Shown in pieces: positions 1 through 9,219 of a DNA stretch of 64,000 nucleotides. The notes under the pieces are model-generated. The model had not been told where the DNA came from. It was given only the letters and a program-made list of their open reading frames with translations, and did not search any database. The stretch is from Paraburkholderia sp. PREW-6R (GTDB lineage Bacteria > Pseudomonadota > Gammaproteobacteria > Burkholderiales > Burkholderiaceae), in NCBI RefSeq assembly GCF_039621805.1, contig NZ_CP155073.1:3286001-3350000 (forward strand), in the 5' to 3' direction. The first letter of the stretch is position 1. Every line of letters begins with the position of its first letter. Both the position numbers and the translations under genes were made by a program.

Positions 1-5
1 CTGCC

Positions 6-788
6 ATGTTTTCGGTCACCTACGCGCAACTGAACGCCTGGCTCACCGCGTTTTTGTGGCCCTTCGTGCGGATTCTCGCGCTCATGGCCACGGCGCCCGT
101 GTTCGGCAACCGCTCGCTGCCGATCCGCGTGAAGATCGGTCTCGCGGCCTTCATCACGATCATCGTCGCGCCCACGCTCGGTGCGCTGCCACAGGTCACC
201 GTGTTTTCCGCCGAAGGCGTATGGATCATCGTCAACCAGTTCCTGATCGGCATTGCGCTCGGCGTGACCATGCAGGTCGTATTTCAGGCAATCAGCGCGA
301 CCGGTGATTTCGTGGGCCTCGGCATGGGTCTCGGCTTTGCGACGTTCTTCGACGCGCAAGCGGCCAGTTCGAGCCAGGTGCTGTCCAGCTACATGAACAC
401 CATCGCGATGCTGGTGTTTCTGGTGATCGACGGCCATCTGCAAATGATCAGCGCGCTGCTCGCGACATTTCAGTCCCTTCCGGTGTCGGCCAACATTCTC
501 GGCGCAACCGGCTGGCGGACGCTGGCGAATTTCGGCAGCACGGTGTTTTCGGCCGGATTGCTGCTGTCGCTGCCGGTAGTGGCCGCGCTCCTGATCACCA
601 ACCTCGCGCTCGGCATCCTGAACCGCGCCGCGCCGCAAATCGGCGTGTTCCAGATCGGCTTTCCGCTCACCATGCTGATCGGCATGCTGCTTCTGCAACT
701 GATGATCCCGAACATGATTCCGTTCTTTACCCGACTGTTCGACGTAGGCATCGACCAGATGGGGCGCGTGGCCGCAGGCTTGAGATAG
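6..788 (+). CDS. fliR: Flagellar export apparatus protein FliR
   Basis: FliR is an inner-membrane component of the flagellar type III export gate, working with FliP, FliQ, FlhA and FlhB. The 260-residue product has the usual family length and is almost entirely hydrophobic helices. It shows the family-type stretch around residues 100-125 (GMGLGFATFFDAQAA) and a conserved hydrophobic C-terminal half. The ATG lies five bases into the window, so the upstream neighbours, probably fliP-fliQ, lie outside. It converges on flgL, with a strong hairpin between them. Identification is by recognisable family sequence. Confidence 0.96.
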   Translation: MFSVTYAQLNAWLTAFLWPFVRILALMATAPVFGNRSLPIRVKIGLAAFITIIVAPTLGALPQVTVFSAEGVWIIVNQFLIGIALGVTMQVVFQAISATGDFVGLGMGLGFATFFDAQAASSSQVLSSYMNTIAMLVFLVIDGHLQMISALLATFQSLPVSANILGATGWRTLANFGSTVFSAGLLLSLPVVAALLITNLALGILNRAAPQIGVFQIGFPLTMLIGMLLLQLMIPNMIPFFTRLFDVGIDQMGRVAAGLR

Positions 789-838
789 CGCGCGCACCCG
801 GCGGCGGCACGACCCGTTTTTCGTCAGACCGAAGCAAA

Positions 839-874
839 GAGGGCGCAAACCGGCTTGCACCGGTTTGCGCCCTC
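839..874. terminator. Hairpin between convergent fliR and flgL
   Basis: Perfect inverted repeat with 15-bp arms (GAGGGCGCAAACCGG and its complement) and a 6-base loop. It sits in the 125-base gap between the stop codons of fliR (+) and flgL (-), so it can terminate transcription from both sides. The T-run is short on both sides. Confidence 0.75.
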
Positions 875-913
875 TCCGTTTCTAAGACCCCTCCGTCTTT
901 CCTGCCGTCAAGC

Positions 914-2137
914 TCAGTTCAGGTACTGGAACAGCGAGATGTTCTGGATCTTTGCAAACGCCTGTTGCGCCGCTTGCAGCGATGCCTGCGCCATCGTGTA
1001 CTGACCGATTGTCTTGACCATATCGATCTGCGTCAGGTCGGCAAGATTGCTCGACGTCTGGAGCGTGTTGGTCTGCGTCACCGTCTGCATCGCCTGCACT
1101 TCCGATTCGCGGCCGCCCACCGTCGCCTGCGCCGTCACGACGTTGTTCATCGTGTTTTCGAGCTGCGTCATGCTGGTGGTCAGCGCGCTCTGGTAGCTGG
1201 CCATCGACGTGCCGCCCGCGATCGGCGTCTGCAGTGTGCTGATCAACTGGCTCAGATTGGCGAACACATCCATGCTGCCTTGCGTGGCGGGCGTGACGCT
1301 GAAGCTGTCGCCGGCGTTCGGCGCGCCGCTGATGGAAATCGACTGGCCGCCGAGCGTGATCGCCGAGCCCGCCGTGAAGGTTTGCGGACTGCTGGTGGTG
1401 GTCGTGCCGGTGGCCGGATTGGTCTGGCTCACCGTGTACGACGTTGCCGACGAGAACGAAATCTTGTACGTGTCCGCGTTGGTCGGATCGGTCGGGTTGT
1501 TCAGGCTAACGGTGCTGATGACGCCCGTGCCCGAGTTGCCGCTCGCGGCCGCCGGGACCGCGCTCGTGCCGACCGGCGCAACGCTGCCGAAAATCGCGAT
1601 ACCGTTATCACCCGTTTGCACCGTGTGCGCGTCGCTGATCTGCACGGACGGCGCGCCGCTGTCGCCTGCGTACGTGACGACGCCGGCCGCGTTCGTCGAA
1701 TAAGGCTGCGCGGTACTTTGATAGCCCGCGAACAGGTAATTGCCTTGCGCGTCGCTGGCATTGGCGAGCGTCATCAACTGGCTGCGCAAGCCCTGCAATT
1801 GCGTGGCGATCGAGCCGCGGTCGCCGTTGTTCAGCGAGCCGTCGCCCGCGCGCAGCACGAGCGTGTGGATGCTTTGCAGTACGTCGGTGACGCTGCCGAG
1901 CGTGGAGTCTTCCTGCTGCAGCGAGGTGAGCGCCGTGGACTGATTGCTCGTGTACTGCGACAGCGAAGTCGCGGTGGAGCTCAGCTGCACGGCCTGCGCC
2001 GCGCCGAGCGGATTGTCCGAGGGCGTCGAAATGCTCACGCCGCTCGAAATTTCGGCATACAACTGCGACAGCTGAGCCTGCTGATCGCTCATCTGCGCCA
2101 CGTTCATGGTGAAGTACTGCGTACTGGAGATGCGCAT
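914..2137 (-). CDS. flgL: Hook-filament junction protein FlgL (HAP3)
   Basis: FlgL joins the hook-side junction to the flagellin filament. It has the flagellin-type N-terminus (MRISSTQYFTMN, then QLYAEISSGVSISTPSDNP) and a flagellin-type coiled C-terminus ending in LFQYLN. At about 407 residues it is longer than enterobacterial FlgL (~317). The extra length is a Ser/Thr/Gly-rich central domain (about residues 145-290). I place the start at the ATG at 2137, preceded by GAGG eight bases upstream, rather than the in-frame TTG two codons earlier. It lies 10 bp downstream of flgK and is surely co-transcribed. Confidence 0.95.
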   Translation of the reverse strand: MRISSTQYFTMNVAQMSDQQAQLSQLYAEISSGVSISTPSDNPLGAAQAVQLSSTATSLSQYTSNQSTALTSLQQEDSTLGSVTDVLQSIHTLVLRAGDGSLNNGDRGSIATQLQGLRSQLMTLANASDAQGNYLFAGYQSTAQPYSTNAAGVVTYAGDSGAPSVQISDAHTVQTGDNGIAIFGSVAPVGTSAVPAAASGNSGTGVISTVSLNNPTDPTNADTYKISFSSATSYTVSQTNPATGTTTTSSPQTFTAGSAITLGGQSISISGAPNAGDSFSVTPATQGSMDVFANLSQLISTLQTPIAGGTSMASYQSALTTSMTQLENTMNNVVTAQATVGGRESEVQAMQTVTQTNTLQTSSNLADLTQIDMVKTIGQYTMAQASLQAAQQAFAKIQNISLFQYLN

Positions 2138-2147
2138 CGTCAACGCC

Positions 2148-4124
2148 TCACTGGAAGATGCCGAGTATCGTCTGGAACATGGTCTGCGCGGCCTGGATGA
2201 CCTTGCTGTTCGCCTGATACAGCTGCTGGTACTGAAGCAGATTGGCTGCTTCTTCGTTGATGTTGACGCCCGAGACCGACTGTTGCGCGCTGGTGATCTG
2301 CGTCACCAGCGAGCTTTGCGCGGTGCTCGACGTCTGGATCTGATTGGTCTGGTTGCCGACCTGGTTCACATAGTTCGCGTAGGCGCCCGTCAACGTGATC
2401 GTGCCGCCGGACAACGATTTGGCGGTCGACAGATTCGACAGCGCCAGCGCGTTGCGGCCGTCGGTGGTGGCGCCGGTGTTCGGGCCGATGGTGAACGTGT
2501 CGCCTGCTGCGGGCGAGCCGCTGATCGTCACCGACACGTTGTTCATCTGGCCGGCCGTGCTGCTGTTGATCGTCAGCGCGGCGCCCGTGTTCGCCGAATA
2601 CGGCACGACCGTCGTCGCGCTGGTGATCGGATACGTAGTAGCGGGCGAGCCTGCCACCGTGACCGTCGAGCCAACCGGGAAACCGGAAAGGCCCGTGCCG
2701 TTATACGTGAGCGTGGTGGTCGAGTTCGGCATCGTGTAGCCGGCCGTCACCATGCCCTGGGTGATTGAGCCCGTGCCGGTGTTGCTCGACGACTTGGCGG
2801 CCAGTACCGGTGACGCAGCGGCAATCGCCGACGCATCGGTAGTCGCGGTAGTGAAGCTGTTCAGCGCCCCACGCGTCGGTTCCACCGTGAACGAGTCGCC
2901 GGGGTTCATCGTGCCGGTGGTCGAGAAATTCAGGCCATTGATCGGCTTGCTGAGATCGGTTGCCGAGCCGACTACCGTGCCGCTCGAATTGTCGGTCAAC
3001 GTGTAGGTGGTGCCGTTGTAGGCGAGCGTGTAATCGCCGGTGGTGGGCTGCGTGGAATCCGCAAACGACACATTCAGCGACGCGTTGCCCGTGTTCTGCG
3101 TATTCGCATAAACGGTCGGGCCGCCTACCGAGAAGAGCGCGCCGCCCTTGCTGCCGGAAAGCGTCACGCCCAGCGCGTTTTGCGCATTGACCTGCGACGC
3201 GAAGCTCACGGCGATTGCGCCGAGTTGCGCTTCGGCCGGGTCGAGTGTCTGGCTGCGGAACGCCACGAGGCCGCCGAGCGTGCCGCCGTCGATCTTGCTG
3301 TCCGGCAACGTTTGCGGCGCGGCGGCGGGATTGGCGCCGGCCTGCCCCAGATACTGCACCTGGAGTTCACTCGTGTCGCCCGTCGAAGGCGCCGTGCCGA
3401 GGTTGTAGCTGTTGGTCGAGGAAACGAGCGGCTGGCCGTTGCTCATGAACACGCTGTAGCTGCCGTTGGTGTTCACCACCTGCACGCCGACGAGTTGCGA
3501 AAGGTTCGACACGGCGAGATCGCGCTGGTCCATCAACTGGTTCGGCGGCTGGCCGCCCGCGCTCGCCTGCGCGATCTGGCCGTTCAGCTGCGCGATCTGC
3601 TGCGTGTAGCTGTTGATCTGCGAAACCGCGCTGGTGAGCTGCGTGTTCACGCTCTGGCGCAGCGAGTCGTATTGCTGACCCGCGGCGTTGATCTGGTCCG
3701 CGAGCGTCTGCGCGCTGCTCATCGCGGTCTGGCGGGTAGCCAGCGTCGACGCGTCGTTCGACACGTTCTGCATGCCGGTGAAATAGCTGGTGATCGCGCT
3801 CGACAGGCCGGCAGTCGGGCTGCCGATCGCGTTGTTCAGCTGCGAAATCATCGTGTTGTAGGTGGACAGCGAGCTGCTCGAACTCTGCGCGTTATTCAGC
3901 TCAGTGGTCAGATACTGGCTGTACTGGCGCGTCACGGTCGTGGTCGAGACACCCTGCGGCAAATAGCCGGAACCCGTGTACTGGCCCGTGCTTTCCGCAA
4001 AGACCGGCGTTTCGATGGTGTAACCCGGCGTCGATGCGTTGCTGATGTTCTGGCCGGTCGTCGTGAGACCCCACTGGGCTGCGTTCAGTCCACTGAGGCC
4101 GAGATTGATGAGGTTGCTCGACAT
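2148..4124 (-). CDS. flgK: Hook-associated protein FlgK (HAP1)
   Basis: FlgK is the first hook-filament junction protein and is secreted through the flagellar apparatus. The 658-residue product has the FlgK N-terminus (MSSNLINLGLSGLNAAQWGL, then GQNISNASTPGYT) and the C-terminal heptad region ending TMFQTILGIFQ. The family is about 550 residues in enterics. The excess lies in a Gly/Ser/Thr-rich middle section (about residues 240-560), typical of surface-variable domains. An AGGA ribosome site sits seven bases before the ATG, and a sigma28-like promoter lies about 60-80 bases upstream. It is the first gene of a flgK-flgL operon. Confidence 0.96.
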   Translation of the reverse strand: MSSNLINLGLSGLNAAQWGLTTTGQNISNASTPGYTIETPVFAESTGQYTGSGYLPQGVSTTTVTRQYSQYLTTELNNAQSSSSSLSTYNTMISQLNNAIGSPTAGLSSAITSYFTGMQNVSNDASTLATRQTAMSSAQTLADQINAAGQQYDSLRQSVNTQLTSAVSQINSYTQQIAQLNGQIAQASAGGQPPNQLMDQRDLAVSNLSQLVGVQVVNTNGSYSVFMSNGQPLVSSTNSYNLGTAPSTGDTSELQVQYLGQAGANPAAAPQTLPDSKIDGGTLGGLVAFRSQTLDPAEAQLGAIAVSFASQVNAQNALGVTLSGSKGGALFSVGGPTVYANTQNTGNASLNVSFADSTQPTTGDYTLAYNGTTYTLTDNSSGTVVGSATDLSKPINGLNFSTTGTMNPGDSFTVEPTRGALNSFTTATTDASAIAAASPVLAAKSSSNTGTGSITQGMVTAGYTMPNSTTTLTYNGTGLSGFPVGSTVTVAGSPATTYPITSATTVVPYSANTGAALTINSSTAGQMNNVSVTISGSPAAGDTFTIGPNTGATTDGRNALALSNLSTAKSLSGGTITLTGAYANYVNQVGNQTNQIQTSSTAQSSLVTQITSAQQSVSGVNINEEAANLLQYQQLYQANSKVIQAAQTMFQTILGIFQ

Positions 4125-4181
4125 GCGTCATCCTGAAGGGCGACACCGTACACATGCCGCCGCGTTACTTTGAACATCTGT

Positions 4182-4208
4182 TTAACGGCCTCGGCGACGA
4201 AATATTAA
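4182..4208 (-). promoter_or_regulatory. Candidate sigma28 (FliA) promoter for flgKL
   Basis: On the minus strand the sequence reads TTAATATT, 11 bases, then GCCGTTAA. Against the enteric sigma28 consensus TAAAGTTT-N11-GCCGATAA this is 5/8 at -35 and 7/8 at -10 with the exact spacer. It ends 57 bases before the flgK ATG. flgKL carry a class 3 promoter in enterics, which fits. Confidence 0.6.
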
Positions 4209-4232
4209 GGCCGTCCGGGGTGCGTCTACCTG

Positions 4233-5006
4233 TCAGCGCACGAGTGAGCGGCGCTTCATTTCGAGCTGCGTAATCAGCCGTTGCAGCGTGTTTTCAGCGC
4301 TGCCCGGCAGTGTCAGAAAGCGGAATCCCAACTGGTAACGCTGGGTGCCGTTCGGCAACGCGAGAGAACGGTGCGACACCAGTTGCAGATCGAGCGCCAA
4401 ACGTCCCAGCGAGCCGAGCGTGAGTTCGCAATCCGGGAGCCGCGTGCCCATCGGCAGTTCGGCCACGCGATCGTCCGCCGTGCGCATGCCCACGCCGCCG
4501 AGCGACAGGTCATGCACTTCGAAGCGGAACGTGTCGCCTTCCGGCAGGCGGCCCGAGCACATGTACGGGTCGAGAATCGGGGCGTCGACGCGGAAGTACT
4601 CGCGACGCTGCACGTAATACAGCACATCGGGAAAGTCGGCCTCGAACGCGGGCAATCCTTCGAAACGTGTCTCGCGCGGCGTGGCGGTGGCGAACTCGAC
4701 GCGCACGCCGTCCGGCGCCGCGTGGAATTGACAGCGCGGCGCGCCGAGCAATCCTCTGTTCTGCTCGGGCAACGCGCCCCAGTCGAACGTGAAGGTGCGA
4801 CCACGCACGTCCACGTCGAGCAGACGCGTTACCAGTTGACCGTCTGCATACTCGGCGGTGAGAAAATCGCCGCGATTGACAAGGTTGCGCAACTGAACGC
4901 CGATTTCAAGCGGATTGCGCCGGCCGAAATCGTTCTCGATGTCTTCCTGCGGGGCGGGCGGCTGGCCGTGCGCGCTGATCTGGCCGTTCGACTGATTCAT
5001 ATCCAT
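4233..5006 (-). CDS. ycgR: c-di-GMP-binding flagellar brake protein, YcgR type
   Basis: YcgR-type proteins bind cyclic di-GMP and act at the motor to slow or bias rotation. The C-terminal PilZ domain shows its two ligand motifs: an arginine motif in QRREYFRVDAP (about residues 130-140) and the downstream DLSLGGVGM motif. The N-terminal half (NPLEIGVQLRNLVNRGDFLTAEY) matches the YcgR N-domain. The start MDMNQSNG at 5006 gives 257 residues, close to the usual ~245. An upstream in-frame ATG at 5096 would add an Arg-rich stretch with no family counterpart. It stands alone between flgK and flgJ, downstream of its own sigma28-like promoter. Confidence 0.9.
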   Translation of the reverse strand: MDMNQSNGQISAHGQPPAPQEDIENDFGRRNPLEIGVQLRNLVNRGDFLTAEYADGQLVTRLLDVDVRGRTFTFDWGALPEQNRGLLGAPRCQFHAAPDGVRVEFATATPRETRFEGLPAFEADFPDVLYYVQRREYFRVDAPILDPYMCSGRLPEGDTFRFEVHDLSLGGVGMRTADDRVAELPMGTRLPDCELTLGSLGRLALDLQLVSHRSLALPNGTQRYQLGFRFLTLPGSAENTLQRLITQLEMKRRSLVR

Positions 5007-5139
5007 GAGCTTGCCGGTATGCTTGTTCTCGCGGGCGCGTGCCAGGCTCCTGCTGGGGCTTTCACGCGGTCTTCGTCGAAGCCGCCGCACGCGCATTTAA
5101 CCGGACATTACAACGATTTCCGGTATCGGGTCTAACTCG

Positions 5140-5166
5140 TTAGCGGCATCGCCCCGTCAAAATTTA
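5140..5166 (-). promoter_or_regulatory. Candidate sigma28 promoter for the YcgR-type gene
   Basis: The minus strand reads TAAATTTT, 11 bases, then GCCGCTAA. This matches TAAAGTTT-N11-GCCGATAA at 7/8 and 7/8 with exact spacing, one of the best matches in the window. Predicted initiation near 5133 leaves a leader of about 125 bases before the start at 5006. Confidence 0.75.
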
Positions 5167-5176
5167 GGGGAATCAA

Positions 5177-5329
5177 ATGAAATATTTGCCGCAAACGTTC
5201 AAATCCGAACCTCTCGCGCGGGTGGACCGGCCGCCCGTGGGCAGCCGGCCTCGTCCGTCTTGTTATGCACCTGGCCCCGTCGCGTGCATGCTGTCTGGAG
5301 AAAATAATTCGAACTGCGTGATGATCTGA
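5177..5329 (+). CDS. Possible small ORF, 50 residues, unknown
   Basis: This plus-strand ORF lies in the gap between ycgR and flgJ, both on the minus strand. It begins MKYLPQTFKSEP and ends NCVMI. A good ribosome site (AGGGGA) lies six to seven bases before the ATG. It has four cysteines and no family I recognise. Its start overlaps the upstream edge of the minus-strand ycgR promoter region, and the Shine-Dalgarno match could be chance. It is listed because it is the only plausible content of this gap besides the promoter. Confidence 0.22.
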   Translation: MKYLPQTFKSEPLARVDRPPVGSRPRPSCYAPGPVACMLSGENNSNCVMI

Positions 5330-5395
5330 AACGCGATTGAATGTTGTCTTGAGACCGGGTTCTGGCGGGCGCTTCTGAACCGTCTTAACGGCAAC

Positions 5396-6400
5396 TCAGC
5401 CCATCTTCTGCATGATCGACATCAGCTTTTTCGCGTAATGCGGGTCGGTCGCGTAGCCCGCGCGCTGCATGCCGTTCGCAAAGCCGTTGACGTCATGCGC
5501 GGAATTGATCACCTGCGCATAGCGCGGGTTGCTTTTCAGAAGACTCGCGTAGTCCGTCATGGCTTCCTGGTAGGAGTCGTACGCGCGGAATTTTTCGACC
5601 GTGCGTTGCGGCTTGCCATTCACGTATTCAGTGGTGACGGTCGACACGGTCTTGCCCGTCCAGTCGCCGCTTGCCTTGATGCCGAACACGTTGTGGCTGG
5701 TCGAGCCATCGCTCTTCTTGATCTCGCTCTTGCCCCAGCCCGATTCGAGCGCGGCCTGGCCGATGATGAAGCGCGCCGGAATGCCGGTCGCGGCACTCGC
5801 GGCCTGCGCCGGTGCGGCGAGCTTGTCGACGAACGCGTCGATCTTCGGCGAGCTGCCGTCGCCCTTGAGCGGCGGGGTCAGCGCGCTGTTCGCGGAGTAG
5901 CCCTTGCCCGTTGCGAGCTGCCCGTTAGCCTGCGCATTGCCGTACGCTTTGGCCAGCGCGTTGAGCGCGGCAGTCTGCCCTTCGTCGCCACCGCTTCCGC
6001 CGCCAAGCGCGTTGGCCATGCCGACGAGTCCGCCCGCGCCGCCGGCGCTCGAACCGCCACTCACCTGCATGCCCTGATTGCGCATCAACTGCTTGAGCAT
6101 GGCGTCGGCCACGCCGACACCCTTCTGTGAAAGCTGCTGCGACAACTGCTGATCCATCATCGAGGTGAAGGTCGCACTGTCGTGTGAATCGAACGGACCA
6201 TCCTGTGGCGTCGCATCGCGCATGCTCTTGAGCATCATCTGCGTGAAGACCGCGTCGAACTGCTGCGCGGCCATTTTCATGCCGGCTTGCGGCGACGCCT
6301 TCGCTTGTGCGCTCAGCCTGGCGAAACCTTGCACGTCGAGCGCGAAGCGCTGGGTCAGGTCGTTCGCCGAAGCGGCGGAATTGGTCGTATCCGAATTCAT
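5396..6400 (-). CDS. flgJ: Rod-capping peptidoglycan hydrolase FlgJ
   Basis: FlgJ caps the growing rod and opens the peptidoglycan for it. The 334-residue product has two domains. The N-terminal rod-binding domain (about residues 40-105, AAQQFDAVFTQMMLKSMRDA) is followed by a Gly-rich linker. The C-terminal glucosaminidase/muramidase domain (about 180-334) carries FIIGQAALESGWGKSEI with the presumed catalytic Glu. This is the usual two-domain form of beta- and gammaproteobacteria. It is the last gene of the flgB-J run, 12 bp after flgI. Confidence 0.95.
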   Translation of the reverse strand: MNSDTTNSAASANDLTQRFALDVQGFARLSAQAKASPQAGMKMAAQQFDAVFTQMMLKSMRDATPQDGPFDSHDSATFTSMMDQQLSQQLSQKGVGVADAMLKQLMRNQGMQVSGGSSAGGAGGLVGMANALGGGSGGDEGQTAALNALAKAYGNAQANGQLATGKGYSANSALTPPLKGDGSSPKIDAFVDKLAAPAQAASAATGIPARFIIGQAALESGWGKSEIKKSDGSTSHNVFGIKASGDWTGKTVSTVTTEYVNGKPQRTVEKFRAYDSYQEAMTDYASLLKSNPRYAQVINSAHDVNGFANGMQRAGYATDPHYAKKLMSIMQKMG

Positions 6401-6412
6401 CCTGTGTCGTCC

Positions 6413-7624
6413 TTAGATGATTTCCAGGTCGGCGCGCAGAGCACCCGCCGCTTTCATGGCCTGCAGGATCGACATCAGATCCGCGGGCGTTGCACCGAGT
6501 GCATTGAGCGCCTTCACGACTTCGGCGAGATTCGCGCCGGCGGTCACGAGTTTCAGCGCACCGTTGTCCTGCTTCATCTGAATCTGCGACTGCTTGGCGA
6601 CCACCGTCTGGCCGTTCGACAACGCGCCCGGCTGGCTCACCACCGGTTGCGTATTGATCACGACCGACAGATTGCCGTGCGCGACCGCGCAGCTCTGCAA
6701 CGTGACCATCTGGTTCATCACGATCGAGCCGGTGCGCGCGTTCAGGATCACCTTCGCGGCGGCTTGCGCCGGCTTGACGTCCAGGTTTTGCAACTGCGCC
6801 ATGAAGGCGACCTGCTGCTCCGGATCGGTCGGCGCACGCAGTTGAATGGTGCGGCCGTCGAGCGCGGTAGCCGTGCCGCCGCCAAACGCGTTGTTCACCG
6901 CCGCCACCACGCGCTGCGTCGTGTCGTAGTCCATTTCATTCAGGTCGAGCTGCATCGTGCCCGCTTGCGATACCGACGTCGGCACCGAGCGTTCGACGAT
7001 CGCGCCACCCGCAATGCGGCCGGCAGCGAGCGTATTCACCTGCACCTTGCTGCCGTTCGCGCTGGCGCCCGCGCCGCCGACGGCGAGGTTGCCCTGGCCG
7101 AGCGCGTACACCTGGCCGTCCGCGCCCTTGAGCGGCGTGAGCAGCAGCGTGCCGCCGCGCAGGCTCTTTGCATTGCCGAGCGACGACACGGTGATGTCAA
7201 GCTGTTCGCCGGGACGCGCGAACGGCGGCAGCACCGCCGTCACCATCACGGCGGCGACGTTCTTCAACTGGATGTTCGACAGCGACGATTGCGAATTGCT
7301 CGAACCCGCGGCCTGGTTGTTGATCGAGATGCCGAGGTTCGCCAGCATGTTGGCGAGCGTCTGCGTGGTGAACGGCGTTTGTGTGGTTTGGTCGCCCGTG
7401 CCGTCGAGACCGACGACGAGACCGTAGCCGATCAGCGGGTTGTCGCGCACGCCCTGAATCTGCACGAGGTCTTTCAGACGTTCGGCGTGAGCGGGCGTAG
7501 CCGCCGGCAGCGCCGCACAGGCGAGCGCGAATACGGCGAAAGCGCGGCAGAACAGCGCGAATCGTGCAGAAGACGCAGCGGTCGGGCGAACGATGCGGCG
7601 CGAACGGAAGAAGACGGTACGCAT
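6413..7624 (-). CDS. flgI: Flagellar P-ring protein FlgI
   Basis: FlgI forms the periplasmic P ring around the rod. After a signal peptide ([21 protein letters not shown], cut near PAHA/ER) the mature protein starts [31 protein letters not shown], which is highly characteristic. It ends [20 protein letters not shown]. The ATG at 7624 is chosen: it lies two bases after the flgH stop and gives 403 residues. GTG codons at 7633 and 7630 are in frame but overlap flgH. Confidence 0.96.
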   Translation of the reverse strand: MRTVFFRSRRIVRPTAASSARFALFCRAFAVFALACAALPAATPAHAERLKDLVQIQGVRDNPLIGYGLVVGLDGTGDQTTQTPFTTQTLANMLANLGISINNQAAGSSNSQSSLSNIQLKNVAAVMVTAVLPPFARPGEQLDITVSSLGNAKSLRGGTLLLTPLKGADGQVYALGQGNLAVGGAGASANGSKVQVNTLAAGRIAGGAIVERSVPTSVSQAGTMQLDLNEMDYDTTQRVVAAVNNAFGGGTATALDGRTIQLRAPTDPEQQVAFMAQLQNLDVKPAQAAAKVILNARTGSIVMNQMVTLQSCAVAHGNLSVVINTQPVVSQPGALSNGQTVVAKQSQIQMKQDNGALKLVTAGANLAEVVKALNALGATPADLMSILQAMKAAGALRADLEII

Positions 7625-7626
7625 GA

Positions 7627-8331
7627 TCACCACGGCGACACGTTGAGGAAGAAGCGCTGCAGGAAGCCCATGTTCTCGGCCTCGTCCATGTAGCCCTTCG
7701 CGGAGTATTCGATCTTTGCGTCGGCCACCTGCGTGGAGTACACCGCGTTCAGGTTCGAGATCGTGTTGGGATTCACCACGCCCGAGAAGCGCACGAATTC
7801 GTTGCCCTGATTGATCAGCATCTGCTTCTCGCCGCTCACGACCAGGTTGCCGTTCGGCAGTACGCCGGTCACCGTGACGGTAATCACGCCGCTGAACGTG
7901 TTGGAAGCATTCGCGCCGCCCGTCGCCGCGAACTTGTTGGCGCCGTTCGCGCTCAGGTTCGTCTTGCCGAACAGGCCGCCGAGGAAGCCGGCGGTCGGCA
8001 CGTCGAAGTTGGTATTGCCGCTGCGGTTGACGCCCGCGCCGGACGACTTCGTCGCATTGACATTTTCCTGGATCACGATCGTCAGGATGTCGCCGATGTT
8101 GCGCGGCCGCTGGTCTTCGAAAAGCGGGCGACCTGCGTAGCCGGGGTTGTAGATCGAACCCGGCGACTGCATCGCCGGCGGCATGGGCGGCAGCGCGGTC
8201 ATGGGCTGCTGCGTGATCGGCTGCTTCGGCACGAGACCGCAGCCGCCCAGCGCGGCGAGCAGCGTGAGCTGCACGAGCGCCTGAGCGGTGCGCGAGTGAA
8301 CCGGATGACGAGTAAGGTGCGACATCTTCAT
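7627..8331 (-). CDS. flgH: Flagellar L-ring lipoprotein FlgH
   Basis: FlgH is the outer-membrane L-ring lipoprotein. The N-terminal signal ends in a lipobox (AALGGC) near residue 31. The mature part has the family stretches [32 protein letters not shown] and [25 protein letters not shown], and it ends [14 protein letters not shown]. At 234 residues its length is typical. It lies 31 bp after flgG and is almost contiguous with flgI. Confidence 0.96.
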   Translation of the reverse strand: MKMSHLTRHPVHSRTAQALVQLTLLAALGGCGLVPKQPITQQPMTALPPMPPAMQSPGSIYNPGYAGRPLFEDQRPRNIGDILTIVIQENVNATKSSGAGVNRSGNTNFDVPTAGFLGGLFGKTNLSANGANKFAATGGANASNTFSGVITVTVTGVLPNGNLVVSGEKQMLINQGNEFVRFSGVVNPNTISNLNAVYSTQVADAKIEYSAKGYMDEAENMGFLQRFFLNVSPW

Positions 8332-8362
8332 AACCGCCTGTTAATTCCCAGTCCGTCCAGCT

Positions 8363-9151
8363 TTAAACCTGCATCTGGCTGAGGGTCTGCAGCATCTGGT
8401 CGGACGTGGTCACGGCCTTGCTGTTGATTTCGTAAGCGCGTTGCGTCTGGATCATGTTCACCAGTTCCTGCACCACGTTCACGTTCGATGCTTCCACGTA
8501 GCCCTGATTCAGCGTACCGGCGCCGTTCAGGCCGGGCTGCGCGACGTTCGGCGCGCCCGACGAAGCGGTTTCGGAGAACAGGTTTTCGCCCTTCGCGTCG
8601 AGACCGGCCGGGTTGATGAACGTGGCGATCTGCATGGAGCCGAGCTGCTGCGTCGCGGTCGAGCCGGAGGTCGTGATCGACACCGAGCCGTCGCTGCCGA
8701 TCGTCAGCGAAGTGGCGTTGTTCGGCACCGTGATCGCCGGAATCACCTGATAGCCGCTCGAAGTCACGAGCTGGCCTTGCGCGTTGGTCTGAAACGATCC
8801 GTCACGCGTGTAGGCGGTGGTGCCGTCGGGCATCTGCACCTGAAAAAAGCCCTGACCGTTAATGGCGACGTCTTTCGAGTTGCCGGTCTGTTGCAGATTG
8901 CCCTGCGTGTACAGACGTTCGGTCGCGACCTGTTGCACGCCGGTGCCGAGCTGGATGCCGGACGGCAGTTCGGTGTTCTGCGTGGAGTTCGCGCCCGGCT
9001 GACGGACGGTCTGATACAGCAGATCCTCGAACACCGCGCGCGAGCCCTTGAAGCCATTGGTGCTGACGTTCGCGAGGTTGTTCGAAATCACGTCCATCTG
9101 CGACTGTTGCGCATTCATGCCGGTTGCGGCGATGTAAAGTGAGCGATTCAC
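8363..9151 (-). CDS. flgG: Distal rod protein FlgG
   Basis: FlgG builds the distal rod. The product has 262 residues, near the universal 260. The N-terminus is [34 protein letters not shown]. The C-terminus [40 protein letters not shown] is diagnostic. The start codon is GTG with AGGAAG six bases upstream. It belongs to the flgB-J operon. Confidence 0.97.
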   Translation of the reverse strand: MNRSLYIAATGMNAQQSQMDVISNNLANVSTNGFKGSRAVFEDLLYQTVRQPGANSTQNTELPSGIQLGTGVQQVATERLYTQGNLQQTGNSKDVAINGQGFFQVQMPDGTTAYTRDGSFQTNAQGQLVTSSGYQVIPAITVPNNATSLTIGSDGSVSITTSGSTATQQLGSMQIATFINPAGLDAKGENLFSETASSGAPNVAQPGLNGAGTLNQGYVEASNVNVVQELVNMIQTQRAYEINSKAVTTSDQMLQTLSQMQV

Positions 9152-9219
9152 AATTCTTCCTTTGTGCCGGCCGGCGCGTAGGCCGGTCCATGCAACGTAA
9201 TGGCAGCGCCTGGGCGCCG

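Noticed and set aside
4313..4804. 163-codon alternative frame within ycgR
   Set aside because: Arg/Ser-rich shadow in a frame without domain similarity.
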